From Anisus vortex (Eukaryota > Mollusca > Gastropoda > Planorbidae), in contig OX421494.1 of the NCBI GenBank assembly GCA_949126835.1, positions 17,779,538 to 17,843,537 on the forward strand: DNA of 64,000 nucleotides. The letters are read 5' to 3'. Position 1 is the stretch's first letter. Each line of letters begins with the position of its first letter. A program made the position numbers and the translations under genes. The notes under the pieces were generated by a model. The model had not been told where the DNA came from. It searched no databases and saw nothing but the letters and a program-made list of their open reading frames with translations. Shown in pieces: positions 37,101 to 52,300 of the stretch.

Positions 37101-40100
37101 AAAGTCAGGGTGCAACTTATCCACAGGTGTTGTTGTTTTTTAAAACGGTAGTTTAGGGAGATATTATATGCACCAGTTTAGAATCAGCTACTCCCTCCCC
37201 CCATCCACAAAAAAAAATCACTGTGGACTATTTCCCCTTTGCACTATTTGCCCCTCCTTATCTAACTACGCCTAGCTGATGTAAGGTTTTATTTTTGTAT
37301 CAGGATTTTAATAGGCTTAATGATCCTAATGATTGGAAAGTAATCAAATTGGATTATCAACATGTCCTTTACAATAGCAGTTTTTTTTTCTTGTCATAGT
37401 GATATTTTTTTTAAACTTAGTTTATTTAAACTTGTAAATCTGTAAGCTTTCATGTAGGCCCATATAAGCATTTTCTCTATACCTGTTAATGTAACACTCT
37501 ATATGTTACAGATGCCCCTATATAGGATACTATTTCCATTCTCTGCCTCCCACCTCCTTTTTTTTTCATAAACAAAATTTTTTTTATTTTGACTTTTTAA
37601 AAAATAATTATAAGATTTCTAAAGACAGTTAAATGACTTTATATAATGAACATAGCTTAATGGTACATATTTAGCTTTCACATTGTAATGCCCTTAAAAA
37701 TCTTTTATTTAATTTTATATGTATTTGAGTCATTGTTTAATGATGTAGTGAATGCGGTGTTGCCGCACCTCCTGAAATTTTAAATTTTCTCCTGAAAAAC
37801 TCCTGAAAACCTCCTGAAATTTTGATTTGATTTTGGTGCAGGAACCCTGTATTCTTGTTTTCACATACCGAGTTAAAAAAATTACATTTTCTGTAGTTGC
37901 TGTTTCTTTTATTTAGTTTATATATATATATATATATATATATTGTAATAAATAATTTGACAATAATTCTCAGATGAAGCAATTGGTACAACAGTATATA
38001 GAATACTAGCTGATGATCCTGATGCTAATAGTTCCCTCAGATACCATTTGACACCTGAAAGAGCAATTGATGGTACAGGAGTTGATGCAACCTCCACTTT
38101 GTATGATTTCAGAGTGAGTATTTCATGAAAAATATTTTTAGTTTCATTACTAGAAGGATGCAGTAAATGGATTTAAAGTTCACCTTCAGAGTAGCGTACT
38201 ATTAGTGACAGCTTTAATGTGATGTATGAATACATTATTACAGTCTTGTTTTTAGCTGTTCATGTGTTATTATAGTATATGCTAAGTGTAAGTCAATTTA
38301 TTGTCTCTTTGTTTAGAAAATGTTTCGAATAAATGATCGCACTGGAGATATAATTGTGAATGGTACATTAGATCGTCAAAGTGTGTCCAGGATTACATAT
38401 TCTGTTGGGGTAGACGATGTGTCAGCCAATCCTGTGCAGCATGGAAATGGTTTGTTTTATTACATCAAAAATAGCTGCAAGCTTTCATTTATTTTGAAGT
38501 TTGTTTACCTCACAACCTTTTCTTTAGTTTTATTTTATCACCCAACTATATGTGTAAACACTATAAGTTTTAATGTATCTTTTTATTAGGGTCTTTCTTG
38601 ATTTACATCCTGGAGTACAATGACCAATCACCTGTGTTTGACTTACCACTTTATGAAATCGATATTGATGAAGAACAAAACGTCAATGCCTTTGTACAAA
38701 ATTTAAACTGTAAGGATGAAGATGATAAAATTGCAGGCTATGACCTTACTCAAGATAACCCAAGATTTCCTGCATACTTTTCATTAATTCCAGGTTCAGG
38801 TTAGTGAAAAGAAAGAGCTAAGAGATACTTACATGAACTTTTAGATTACAAAACCTAATCATAATAATAAATAATAATAATTGTTTTTATATAGTGCTTC
38901 TATCATGCTATTCTAGCATTCTCAGTGCGCTCTAGTAGATTATTACGTTCACTATGCCCAAAACTACTGCAGGGCGACGGATCGGTAGGCGGCAGGGATA
39001 GAACCCGCAACGTGTCCGTTGACAGTCCGGGGAACTAACCGCAGGACCAGCCAGCCTCATCTATGTATTCATCATTGTCAAAATGTTTTGTTCACTGCTC
39101 TACTTACTTGTAAACATCATTGTTTAGAATTTGTCTCATCCAATGTGTGTATATTTAATGTCAAAACTTATTCTTACAAAAAAATTAAATTTTTTGTCAA
39201 AACTGTTTTCTTCCCAGGTGCAATGATTGTAGCTAACCGCATAGATTTTGATGATGCCTCCCAAGGGGTAGAGACCATTGAGCTCACAGCCAGCTGTACT
39301 GACACAGGACAACCACAACTGTCAAATAAGACCAAAGTCGTTGTTCATATCAGAAACATTAATGACAACACCCCAACTTTTCAACAGGTCAGAGCTCAAT
39401 AGTTATACTCAAATTTGATTTTCAGGTATCAAATTTGATAGGTTTTTGCTTGTTTTCCTTTTTTTTTCATTAAACTGTTCCTCTACTTTGCCAGTTTACT
39501 TTTTCTGAATAGACAATTTTGATGGTCACACTTTTTAGACCAAACACTCTTAAATGTAAAACTTTAATCGTTTACTTTGTCTTTTTGTTTTAATGTGCAC
39601 GTAAATATACATCAAATGAAACAGAATAACATTATCTGTACACATTTGTTTTACAAAATTACATTACATTTTATGATACATTTGATATGTTTTAGGTCAA
39701 AGGGAATAGTTCTGTAACTAACAACAATGAGAAAATAAACAAACTAGCTTACATTACAATAACTCATAAATTACCATACAGATAAAAAAAAAAAAAAAAA
39801 AAGAAATTTTCTCAATACAACAGTTAAATTAAAAAAAAATTCCAACAATAAACAGTGACTGCTATTAGCTTAAATGGCTGCCCCATCCTATTTATAGATC
39901 ATTTTTATCATTGATACAATTTAATCTGAAACATGTCATAGTATTTAGTAAATGTATGCTTTTAACTGAAAACTTTCTCTTGAAATGTGAATATATATTC
40001 ACTAAACAAGAAACAGAAGTTTCTTTTATGATTAAACTTTGGCACTGGAGATTTTTAAAAATTAAAATAATGTATGCAAATTGCAAAAATTAGCTTCTAG

Positions 40101-43100
40101 TCTAAATTGATGTCTGCCAAAGTTGTAACATTTTATATGGATTGCAATAAGGAATGAGTATAATTATTTCTAAACTTGGTGCCGGCCTTTTTTTAGTCTA
40201 AGGAATTTGAGTAATTAACTGGTTATAGATTATGGTTTGTCTTGTTAAAAATGTATATATTATTGTTTATATATTTGGTTTGTGACTTTTTAAAAATTGT
40301 AGTTACCTAGAAAGTTTATTGGTAAATCATATAGGAAAGGAAGTGAGGTGTTTGAGAGCTCTTATTGGGGTTCTTACTCCATTGAGGGTCAATTGAGTCC
40401 TTGTCAAAGCCATCTCAATGTCCATTGCCTTATTTCTTTAAAGATATTATTGATAAATGGATGTCATCTGAGCTTGTTTTTAAAATCTGATCCTTCAGTT
40501 GAATTTGATGAATGCTTTTTAAGTTCCTTAGACAGCTCTCTTTCAGTTACTTAAAGTAACACAAATCTGTACACTTGTACTTTGGGTTTGTTTAGTAGAG
40601 TTGAATACCAGAGGATGCTGTTTGATGGCTATTATAGTAGAGATGTCCTTCTTAATAAAAACTTGTTTAATATCAATCTGTCATTATTATTTTATTTGAT
40701 TAAAAATGTGTAAAATGGGGGAAAAATAGGGGAACAAATACTGATTTTGTTTTGTTTTTTAACCCTTGAATATTTCAAATGTTTCATTTCAGGGAGCCTA
40801 TCATAAGTATTTACCTGAGGGAACATACAGTGGACCTTTGAACCTGATTGTTTCTGCAACTGATCTAGACAAAGGAGACTATGGTGTGATTCGATATGAG
40901 ATTAATGATAATAGTACTAGCTTTACTATCAATAGTACCACAGTAAGTGACTTTTTACATTCTATGCCATACTTTAGAGTAAATTATTAATCTTATAGTG
41001 TACGTTTGATATAAGGCTTTTATTGTATATCTGCTAATAAATACATCTGAAAATATACACAAATGTCCAGTTTGATGTCACAGCATCTACCCAGCCATGA
41101 AAGCAATTTTCTGTCAATTAGATTGCCATAAGTGCTTATAAATTTACTTTTTGTAGATGCTTTAAAATCCCAGCTTTGGCCTAAGCTTCTCATAAATATA
41201 AATGGGCTCTCTGTACAATATTCATTTGAGAGCAATTAATAATGATATATGAAACACTAGGCAATATGCTTTCATTTTCTTGTAACATAAATAAAATGTG
41301 ACCTGTTCTTACAAAATCGTACTGAAGTATTTCTGGCAAAGAGTAATATATATATATATATGGTTAGAAAAGTCTTTAAACTGGCTTTAATTTGATACCA
41401 AACTTAACAAAATCCTAAAATCCATTGCATTTCTCTTAAATTTTAAAGTCACCATATGTACAAGCATTATGTTAAAAACTAATGAACAACAATAACCACA
41501 CATAAGTATTATATACTGTTGGAAAGGGCAATTAATTTAATTTCTATATGACATTTTTTGAATGTTGTGTGAGAGACCTTAACATCAATTTCAAAGAATT
41601 TTACTTGAAAGTAATTCCTTTCTCCATGCATACACAATGTAAACAATCCCATGTTTGTCTTTGTCTAGTAGCAAATCTTCAAACACATTGTATATGTACG
41701 GCTCTGTAACCTAGAAAAAAACCCAGTAAATTTGAGACTTCATTGGGCAGGCTAATATATTTCATAGAAATAAATAGACTTTTAAAAAAAAAAAATTGCG
41801 AGATTTAGCAATTTTGAATGATGTATAACACTATGGGGGCACTGAGTGGAATATTGCGTTTGTAAGATAACTTAAAATATAGAATTTTGTTATGAAAAAT
41901 ATTGATTAAATTTATTGTGTAATATTTACAAGTTGAAAAAAACTAAATTAACACAGTATTTATTATTCAAAAATGGATCCTTTAGCTATCATCATAACAA
42001 TGGAATCTTCACCTATATTGCCCCCCACTTTACAAAAATGCTTTTGTCTTAGATAGATTACAGCTACTTAAGTACCCTTTTGTCACAAACGATGTAATTA
42101 GAATTAATAGAAGCACAGAATTTTAATATAAACTACTGGCCTTGAAAAATGTTTTTTTATGGTTCTCTACAATATCAACTAACTTTTACTTGACCTACAA
42201 ACTCACAATTTTTTTTTCTGAATTTATGACCTATATGCCGTGCAGCAGCGCATTCGGCTGGCGTAATGAAGTTCCTGGGTTCGAATCCTGGTGCAAGCTA
42301 GGATTATTTCCCGGGTCTGGAGGGTGTCCCTGAGTCTACCCATCTCTGATGGGTACCTGACTTTATTTGGAGTAAAGTAAAGGCGGATGTGCTTTGTGCT
42401 GGCCACGCAATCACCTAGTATGCCATGGCCACAAAAAACGCTGCTTCACTGGACCTATGGATCAACTTGATCTGATGGGTACTTTTAGACTACTTAATGC
42501 ATGAAAATCCCTTTTTTTCTTTGAGATCAGTAAAGGACACTGAAAGATGTTGAGAGCATATTATTGGGCCCCTGTAGACTTCCCTCTTTGATTCCTCTGG
42601 CTTTTTGCATTGCTCATGGCATCTGTCAGACTAACTTCCATCCATTTACTCCATGATGTTGTCCTCTCATTTTTGTTCTCTGTATTCCTCTTTTTCTCCC
42701 TTCTCTTTTTGCGTTCTGCGAGGTTGTCTCCACTAGCCCTTGTGTTCTTTTGATGTGACCATAGCTTTCTAATTTATGCTTCCTTATTATTGCCTTGACA
42801 ATCAAAGGTGCAGGAATTATTGTTTAGTGTCTGTAAGTTGTTTTTTTATGTTGCTATTTTTCAGGGAGAGATATACTTTAAACCTAATTCTACATTTGAC
42901 AGAGAAACGACTGCCTTTGTAAGCTTTCAGGTGACTGCCACAGACAGTCCATTGAATCCCAATGTTAGTCGAAGCAGTGTGGTTTCTGTAAGTACTTTCT
43001 ATGACATGCTAGAATGATATAAATAAACTGAAGGACATTTTAGGACTTTTCTCTCACTTTGTTAAGATCAGAGTGTTTTTTTACTTCTACAGTAAAAAAA

Positions 43101-46100
43101 AAAAGATTTCATATTTTTGTGGCAAAGTACTGGATTATCAACTTTTAGGTTCCCTATTCAGATCCTTATTTTCCCCTTAAGCCTGGACATCTATTCCTTA
43201 GTGCAGGATAGTCTGAGCAGCTGGAATGAAATCCCCCATTGGAGAACACTTGGCCAGGTTTTAAGCTTTTTTTTATTTCAGATACTGGCACTGTGATCAC
43301 TGTAATGTACATTTATAAACACTTTATGCACAGCCTCAGAGTAAATAGCAAGGGCTCTAATCCCAGCTTTCAGAACAATGGAAGTTCTAGATTGTGGCCA
43401 AAACTCTTCCTTGTATTCAATGATATTCTCTGGAGAAAAATCTATGAATGCCACAGTGTCTACTCTAAGTCTCATTCAGTGTTATATTTGCACCTTTTTT
43501 CTTTTCAGGTGTATGTTGACATCACTGATGTGAATGACAACTGTCCCATATTTTCCAACCCATCCTATTATGGTTATGTACCTGAAAGTGCAGGTCCTAA
43601 TACCAATGTTGTTGACCTTCAAGTAAATGATACTGATGAAGGAGCCAATGGTTTAGTCAGCTTTCAAATAAAAGCCAACAGTTTCAGTCCACCTGGTGAG
43701 CTTTAACATTTTCCCAATCAACCACTAAATCAATCTGATCACAAACTGATCCATGACAGCTAGGACTTCTTGTGTATACTGGTACTTTGCAAATAAAATT
43801 ACAAATATTTATAGACATAGATTGTTGATTTTTCTTTAGATGGCTTTCTTCTACATGCCATGATTAGTTTTGGGGATTTATAAAAGAAATGTTCTTTGAC
43901 TAAATCTGGACTCGCGTTAAGGATATGATGATTGTCTGCTAAATACAGAGTTGAATTTCTTCTGGAGCATCTGATAAAAAAATTGATTCAATAAAAATGT
44001 ATTAGCATAAAATTTCTGCAATAAAATTGGGTTCAAATTGAGTTATAGGCTATATTTTCCATACTTTTTTTTTAGGTTTTTATTTTTGCTATTATTTCCT
44101 AATTTTTTAACCATCCTTAAATTGTTACACTGTTATAGTTTGTTGTACTGTTATTAATAAGAGTGGACACATGAATGCTTTGACAAAAAGAAGTATTTTT
44201 TCGATACATCATGATTTATTTAAGCTATTAGCTCATGTATTATAATGTGTTATTTTGATCCCTTAGGTGCAGAATCATTATTTGATATCAGCAGCTTTGG
44301 ACGCATATTTGTTACAAACAGCTTAAGAACCAAGTCAGGCAGGTATACATTCAATGTAACTGCCACAGACCATGGTACGCCACAAAGCTGCAGCACAGAA
44401 GTTCCTGTGACTGTTGAGATCAAAGTGTCTTTGAATGATGCTCCCAGCTGGGTCAAACCTCCCAACAGAGACTTTGTCATTTATGTCCTTGAGGTAACCA
44501 ATCAATTAGTCATTCAAATACAAACTTTTGCTTAATGCGGATAAAGTATTATATAATATTTTGTCTTGACCTCATGTGGTAAAACTTAATGAATAACTAA
44601 CTCAATTTCAACTTTTCTCTAGAGCCAATATGATGGTATGCTAGTTTATGGCGCCAAAGCTGTAGATAACAACACTGGACCTAACGGTATCGTTGATTAT
44701 TTTTTTGTGGTAAAAAATGACCTAGTATCTAACACACCTGAATTTCGCATCAATCAAGTCACAGGGGTGATCCGAGCAGAAATTGTGTATGACAGGGAAA
44801 CAGTTGACCGCTATGTTGTAAGTAATTTCTGAATAGTAGCAGAGTTAAGTTTGTTAAGGAACAGTTGTCGCTATTTTGATTTATTTATAATATAAATGGT
44901 TGCACAGTATATAAAAAAAGTTTTTTTTACTTGTCAACTTTTATTATCTTTATAATTATGTGTGTATTGATGTGTTTATGCTTAGAACCGCACATTGAAA
45001 ATATTGTAATTCTTAACAAATTGTCTCCCTTGTATATTGCTTCACCAGTTGACTTTGATGGCCAAAGATAGAGGTGTACCATCAGCTTCATCTGAGACAA
45101 CTCTCACTGTCATGATTTTGGATGTAAATGATAATGATCCAAAGTTCCCACTGAAAGTAAGTCATTTACAGATTGTCCAAATTTAATTTGTTTAATAAAA
45201 GCCAAAAGTGATAAAAATGTGCACAAATGTATACCCTGAACAATGAAAGGACAAAAAGTTGTCAGCTGTTTTTGTAAACTTTAATTATATATCACAAATT
45301 AGCAAGTATTTATGTACCGGTATTATTTTAATCATTTGAATTACTGTATAGAGTAAGGAATTAACAAAAATAAAATGTTAAAACTGACTAAAATCAAGGT
45401 TTGTCATATAAATCTAAAAAACTGATTTTGGTTTGCATTTTTCTTTTTCTGTCAAAACTTTTGAATTCATCCCAAAATAAATTAATAATCTTCAGAAGAT
45501 TTTGCCACACACAATTTAATGGGAAGTTAATATAAGGGATTTAAAAATGTGCACTCTTAAAGTGTAACGAAAAAAAAACATTAAAGAAAACTAACTGGGG
45601 GGGGGGGGTAGGGCTAAAAATTTGATAAGAATGTATTGTCATTGACAATTTTCAGCTTGACAGTACGATATGAATTGGGTCAATTAACCATACAAAGATT
45701 TTGCCAGCCTGCCTTAAAGAAACAAAACTGAAGTTAATATACAGAATTTTAAAAGAAAGACTTGCAAATTCTGAAACTTGTGTAATAATTTTATGGACAG
45801 TTTAAATACATCTGTTTAATTTGTATTGTTAGTTCTTCATGCTAGAGATGTTTGTTAGAATTGTGTTTTTTTTAAAAACAATTTTGCTTGATAGGATCCA
45901 AGACATGATTATATTTTTTTTGTGTCTTTTCCAGAATGGAGTTGTTATACCTCTTGTCTTACCAGATTCATCTATTACTATAGGTGAAAATGTCAACATT
46001 CCAATTGGTGGTCTAAGACTAGGAGCATGCATTGCAACTGATTCAGATTCAAACACTACCAATAATAAAATTTACTATAAAATTTTGAGTGAGTTTTTTA

Positions 46101-49100
46101 CATGGCAATACTTGTTTCTTTTTTTAAATTGAGTCTAATAATGTATTTGTATAAACAATTGGGTCAATGCCATAAATTCAACATTTTCCAGGTGACCAAG
46201 CCAGTATTTTAGACTACATACGTGTCAACAATAAAACTTGTGAAGTATACCTTATAAAGAAGCCAGACTTTGAAGCATCACCAGAGCTCCACTTTGATAT
46301 ATATGCTTACAATGAGGACAACAACGACAGGGTTGTTCGAAATAAACGTGAAGTGGACGCAAGTATTTTGCCAGTTGTTATTAAAATCAGAGACGACAAT
46401 GATAACCCACCAGTGTTTACTCAAAGCCAATATTATGAGTGTAAGTTTTACAGTAACATCTTTAAAGTGATAAGGGAGGATGTGGTAGTTTCTAAATTGT
46501 TAAATTGTAAATGTTCAAATCTAAAGCTTCGAGCTTGCATTGAATGGTCCAATTTTTAGATTTCTGCATCTCATTTTCCACTTTTAATGCCATTTGTTGA
46601 TCATATTTCTATTGTCTAGCTAGTAGGGCCATAATGAAGCAAATTGTAACATGGCTAGTGCACTTGATATTGAGAAATATTTAGTATAGTAACAAAGAAT
46701 AGATACAAGATTTTGCCTTCATTGACTTGCCAGAGCTGACTCTCTGTTATCTCTAAGGAAGATACTCTAGACCAGGGGTCGGCAACCTACGGCACGCGTG
46801 CCCCAGACTTGGCACGCCAAATGATTTTCAATGGCACGCGAAAGACCCAAAAGAAACTTAATTCAAGTCTCTTCTACAAGAAATTGATTAATGGCGCAGG
46901 TTGACTTTTATTGCTGTTGGCACACTGAATGTAGTAGAAATCCTACTTTGGCACACTACTGTCAAAAGGTTGCCGACCACTGCTCTAGACTGAATGACAT
47001 CATCAAAGCTTACTTAGTAAAATGAACTTATAAGATAGATATAAATTGTATGTGAATTTTTTTACATTGTCCTTGTCATAATAAAGCCTTGAAACCAACT
47101 TGTCTTAGGATCTTAAATTTAAAATATGTCTACCAATGAGATGGTGCAGTGGTGTGTGAATACTTAATAATATTTCCATAGGCACCTAAAATAATTGCCT
47201 TTTCATATTTGTTTGTAGCCAACATCTATGTTGAAAATATAATCCCAGCCCTAAACGGCTTCTTTTTCTTGGCACAAATTTAATTGTAAAAAAACAATTA
47301 AAAATTAAAAGTAAATCGTGAGGTATTGTGTGATCACTGGCCCCTACAAAATATCACATTTTAATTTACCCTAATAGGTTAATAGATGGAATACAAGTGA
47401 TTAATAATTTATCCAGGTGTGAGTGATGAAGCCCCTTACAAAGAAACCATTTTGGAAGTTTCTGCCACAGATAAAGATACTGGAAGCAAACTACTGTATG
47501 CACTATCTGGAACAGATGTTTTCACTATTGATTCCCACCTTGGCATCATTTCCAATGTTATCTCTTTTCAATATTCATCTAATGTGCAGCCAAAGTACAC
47601 ATTTAAAGCTATAGCCACTGATGAAGTCTACAATTCTACAGCTGATGTTACAGTAAGCGTTTTTTCTGAAACAGAATTTCAGCACAAAGAATTAGTGCTG
47701 GATTATTCAATAAGCTCATTAAGCACTAGCTTTTTGTTCCTACAAGCTTTATTGATAACATTTAAGTTTGTTTTTTGTTTTATCTTAATTATTTCATTTT
47801 GTTTTTGTCCCCATTTTTACATCATAAAATGATAACTAATCATAGAATAAGACAGACGTACCAATGAAATAACTGTTTGCATTTCCCACACATCAAACAT
47901 GTTTTACAAAAATTTACTTAAGCTTAAGTATCTATTTCAAAATAATGTTTAGTGTATACCTGGTCTAGAGTACTAAATTTCAAATTAATGGTCATTTGTC
48001 AATTTTGTAAGGTTTCTATTATTTATGCTAAACTTTATTTTATCTATGAATTTCTTTTTATTCTGTTTATAAAAAATAATAAAACTAAAGCTTAATACAT
48101 CTCCTTTTTAAATAGCAGCCTTTGTGCCTATTAAAATAACTTTTTAAAATAGTATTTAGCTAGAGCATAGCATATGCTCTGTAAACAACTAAGTACATCT
48201 TTTAAACAATTTTTCAAGAAACTTGCTTAATATTCACAAAACTGTTTCGTTGTTGTTTTTGTATCTTTAGATTGTAGTCGTTTCAACTTCAAATCTTGTT
48301 AATTTGAAAATCAATAGACCATTACAAGATATAGAGCCTTTTAAACAACAGATTGCCAGGTTTGTATTAGGAAAACTTTGGATATTTTATTTCATGTTAC
48401 ATAAAGTACAAGTCCAATATGCCCCTTGCTGTTATATAGATATATAAAGTGAAAAGCCAAAGAAATAAATATTTGTTTTTCAACAGATCCATTCAAACAT
48501 CTAATCCAAACAACATTCAATTTGCTTGCATTCTGGACATGAGAAATCATGTTGAAGATGATGGGACATTGAATCCCCAAGCGTAAGTTTTAACTGTAAA
48601 ATATTTTACACAATATTAAATAATATAATAATGGTTAAAATTGACCTGTCCTTCTTAGCTCATGATTAGCATATGAACAGTAGAGCCATGTATCATTAAT
48701 ATAAACAGGTCATTTCAGTTTTCACTACTAATAAATATATATATAAACAGGTCATTTCAGTTTTCACTACTAATATATATATAAACAGGTCATTTCAGTT
48801 TTCACTACTAATATATGTAAACAGGTCATTTCAGTTTTCACTACTAATATATATATAAACATGTCATTTCAGTTTTCACTACTTATATATATATAAACAG
48901 GTCATTTCAGTTTTCACTACTAATATATATATAAACAGGTCATTTCAGTTTTCACTACTAATATATATATAAACAGGTCATTTCAGTTTTCACTACTTAT
49001 ATATATAAACAGGTCATTTCAGATTTCACTACTAATATATATATAAACAGGTCATTTCAGTTTTCACTACTAATATATAAACAGGTCATTTCATTTTTCA

Positions 49101-49309
49101 CTACTAATATAGATATATATAAACAGGTCATTTCAGTTTTCACTACTAATATATATATATATAAACAGGTCATTTCAGTTTTCACTACTAATATATATAT
49201 AAACAGGTCATTTCAGTTTTCACTACTAATATATATATATAAACAGGTCATTTCAGTTTTCACTACTAATATATATATATGTATAAACAGGTCTTTTCAG
49301 TTTTCACTA

Positions 49310-49344
<35 letters not shown>

Positions 49345-52300
49345 AGGTCATTTCAGTTTTCAATACTAATATATATATATATAAACAGGTCATTTCAGTT
49401 TTCACTACTAATATATATATATATATATATATAAACAGGTCATTTCAGTTTTCACTACTAATATATATATATAAACAGGTCATTTCAGTTTTCACTACTA
49501 ATAGATATATATATAAACAGGTCATTTCAGTTTTAACTACTAATATATATAATAATATATAAACAGGTCATTTCAGTTTTCACTACTAATGTATATATAT
49601 ATATATATGCAATAGTTTCTCAACTTTTTGTTTCATTTGTGTTTTTGTAGAAGTGATGTAGTTGTTGGGGCTGTCAATCCTGCAACAGGCCAACTGTACT
49701 CAGCTCCAGATTTGGTGTCATTGATCCAGGATGATAGAAATCAAGCCAAATCTGTGTATAATGCTATCTATGTGACAGATGTTAAGGTAATTGTAGGCTG
49801 CTTAGTACATTTGACTTTTGTTAGGGTTACAAGACATTCCCTTTTATAGCAATAATAAATTACAAATAGATATCAGATATCACAAGAAATTTTAATAGAG
49901 TAACTCGATAAGGAAAAATATATCACAAAAAATTCTTAGTGATTATAAATAACAAGCAGGGTACCCTTTTATTATACTAGTGTGTTTTTATATATGTTTG
50001 ACCGAATCACATAATTGTATTTTACAAGGTTTACAAAATATAAACATCTGATTGTTATGATAAACACCTCTAGTACTTGGTTTAAATCGTTTTAGTCTGC
50101 GATAAAAGTCCTTACGGACTGGAATGCAATAGAGAGCTGAGAGTCTTGAGATATTGGTATATGTGTGATGGGAGACGTCGCTGTTGTGATTTATTTACAA
50201 CATGTCAACTGAGGAATGTGATATTAAAGATATTGCCCCAAGCACAGTGTCAGTTGTCATTGAACGTTCTGGTTCAAGTTGATCTTATCGTATACAACTC
50301 TGTTACAATACTATACCAACATTTCTATACAGAGCAGACAATGCAGTACATGAAAGCATGACAACTATGACAGGGTACATGTTTTAATGTAACAATAACA
50401 TAGGATTGAAAAAAAAAACAAGCCTTACTGAATACTTTTGCAACATATAAGGCCATAAGGCAGGGGTGAAGATAAACTGACCCTGACCTCAATAACAGAG
50501 AAAACATGCAAGAATTTTACAATTCAAATCCTTTAAAACAAAATGTGAACTATGAAAGAATTGGACGCTATTGGTTTACTCTGGCGAAATTGTGAGAAGA
50601 AAATGAATATCTGCTGAGACTACTGGTCACTTTTGAAACTAAATTAAGAGCTATGATAGATGCCTCACACACAGCAGTAAATGCAGTGACAAGAAATTAC
50701 TTGTCTCTTTACACAATAGGTAACACAGTCCAGGTTTGAACAAGCTGCAATAGTCTCAATGTGTAGGTTACAGAAACAGACTAAATCCAGCCACTTTACT
50801 GCCAGCACTTCCTCTATTTACATAAAATAATGCAAACATTTCCGTTATGTTGTTGTCTTTCTGTACACTAAGCAAGAGCATTTTATGGTCTCATAAGCCT
50901 AACCAATAAACAAATGTTCTTTTACTTGCTGTATTACAGGCAGATGAGAAGAAAGACAGCTTTAGCCTAAAGGAAGATGCTGTTCTGGCTGTCCTCATTA
51001 TTACAATTCTTCTTATTTTCCTTGCCATCGTTTTATTCATCATTGCCTGCCTGTGCATCAGACGTTCGTAAGTAACATTTGATCCAGTCCTCTTTCAATA
51101 CTATCATGTAATTTGTTACAATTTTCTGCATCAACCCATCGCATTGTTTTTCTGATTGTTGCCTTTTCAGAAAGAAGAAGAAGACTAAAATGTACAAAAA
51201 ATGGACTCCAGTGTTAACTCCTCATGTAAGTCATGTGATTCAATGATCTATTTATATATTCAACATTTTAGTCACTTTTGTTTTCCAGAGACATTTTTTC
51301 TTTATTCTTTAAGCTTTTTGTGATGGTCTCTCTACACTCTACTCATTGTGATGGTCTCTCTACACTCTACTCATTGTGATGGTCTCTCTACACTCTACTC
51401 ATTGTGATGGTCTCTCTACTCTCTACTCATTGTGATGGTCTCTCTACACTCTACTCATTGTAATGGTCTCTCTACACTCTGCTCATTGTGATGGTCTCTC
51501 TACACTCTACTCATTGTGATGGTCTCTCTACACTCTACTCATTGTGATGGTCTCTCTACACTCTACTCATTGTGATGGTCTCTCTACACTCTACTCATTG
51601 TGATGGTCTCTCTACACTCTACTCATTGTGATGGTCTCTCTACTCTCTACTCATTGTGATGGTCTCTCTACACTCTACTCATTGTAATGGTCTCTCTACA
51701 CTCTGCTCATTGTGATGGTCTCTCTACACTCTACTCATTGTGATGGTCTCTCTACACTCTACTCATTGTGATGGTCTCTCTACACTCTACTCATTGTGAT
51801 GGTCTCTCTACACTCTACTCATTGTGATGGTCTCTCTACACTCTACTCATTGTGATGGTCTCTCTACACTCTACTCATTGTGATGGTCTCTCTACACTCT
51901 ACTCATTGTGATGGTCTCTCTACACTCTACTCATTGTGATGGTCTCTCTACACTCTACTCATTGTGATGGTCTCTCTACACTCTACTCATTGTGATGGTC
52001 TCTCTACACTCTACTCATTGTGATGGTCTCTCTACACTCTACTCATTGTGATGGTCTCTCTACACTCTGCTCATTGTGATGGTCTCTCTACACTCTACTC
52101 ATTGTGATGGTCTCTCTACACTCTGCTCATTGTGATGGTCTCTCTACACTCTACTCATTGTGATGGTCTCTCTACACTCTACTCATTGTGATGGTCTCTC
52201 TACACTCTACTCATTGTGATGGTCTCTCTACACTCTGCTCATTGTGATGGTCTCTCTACACTCTACTCATTGTGATGGTCTCTCTACACTCTACTCATTG

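Noticed and set aside
39892..40560. Several 60-70 codon ORFs in cadherin intron 24
   Set aside because: No cadherin-like residues, no matching splice phases and no similarity to known families; chance ORFs in AT-rich intron.
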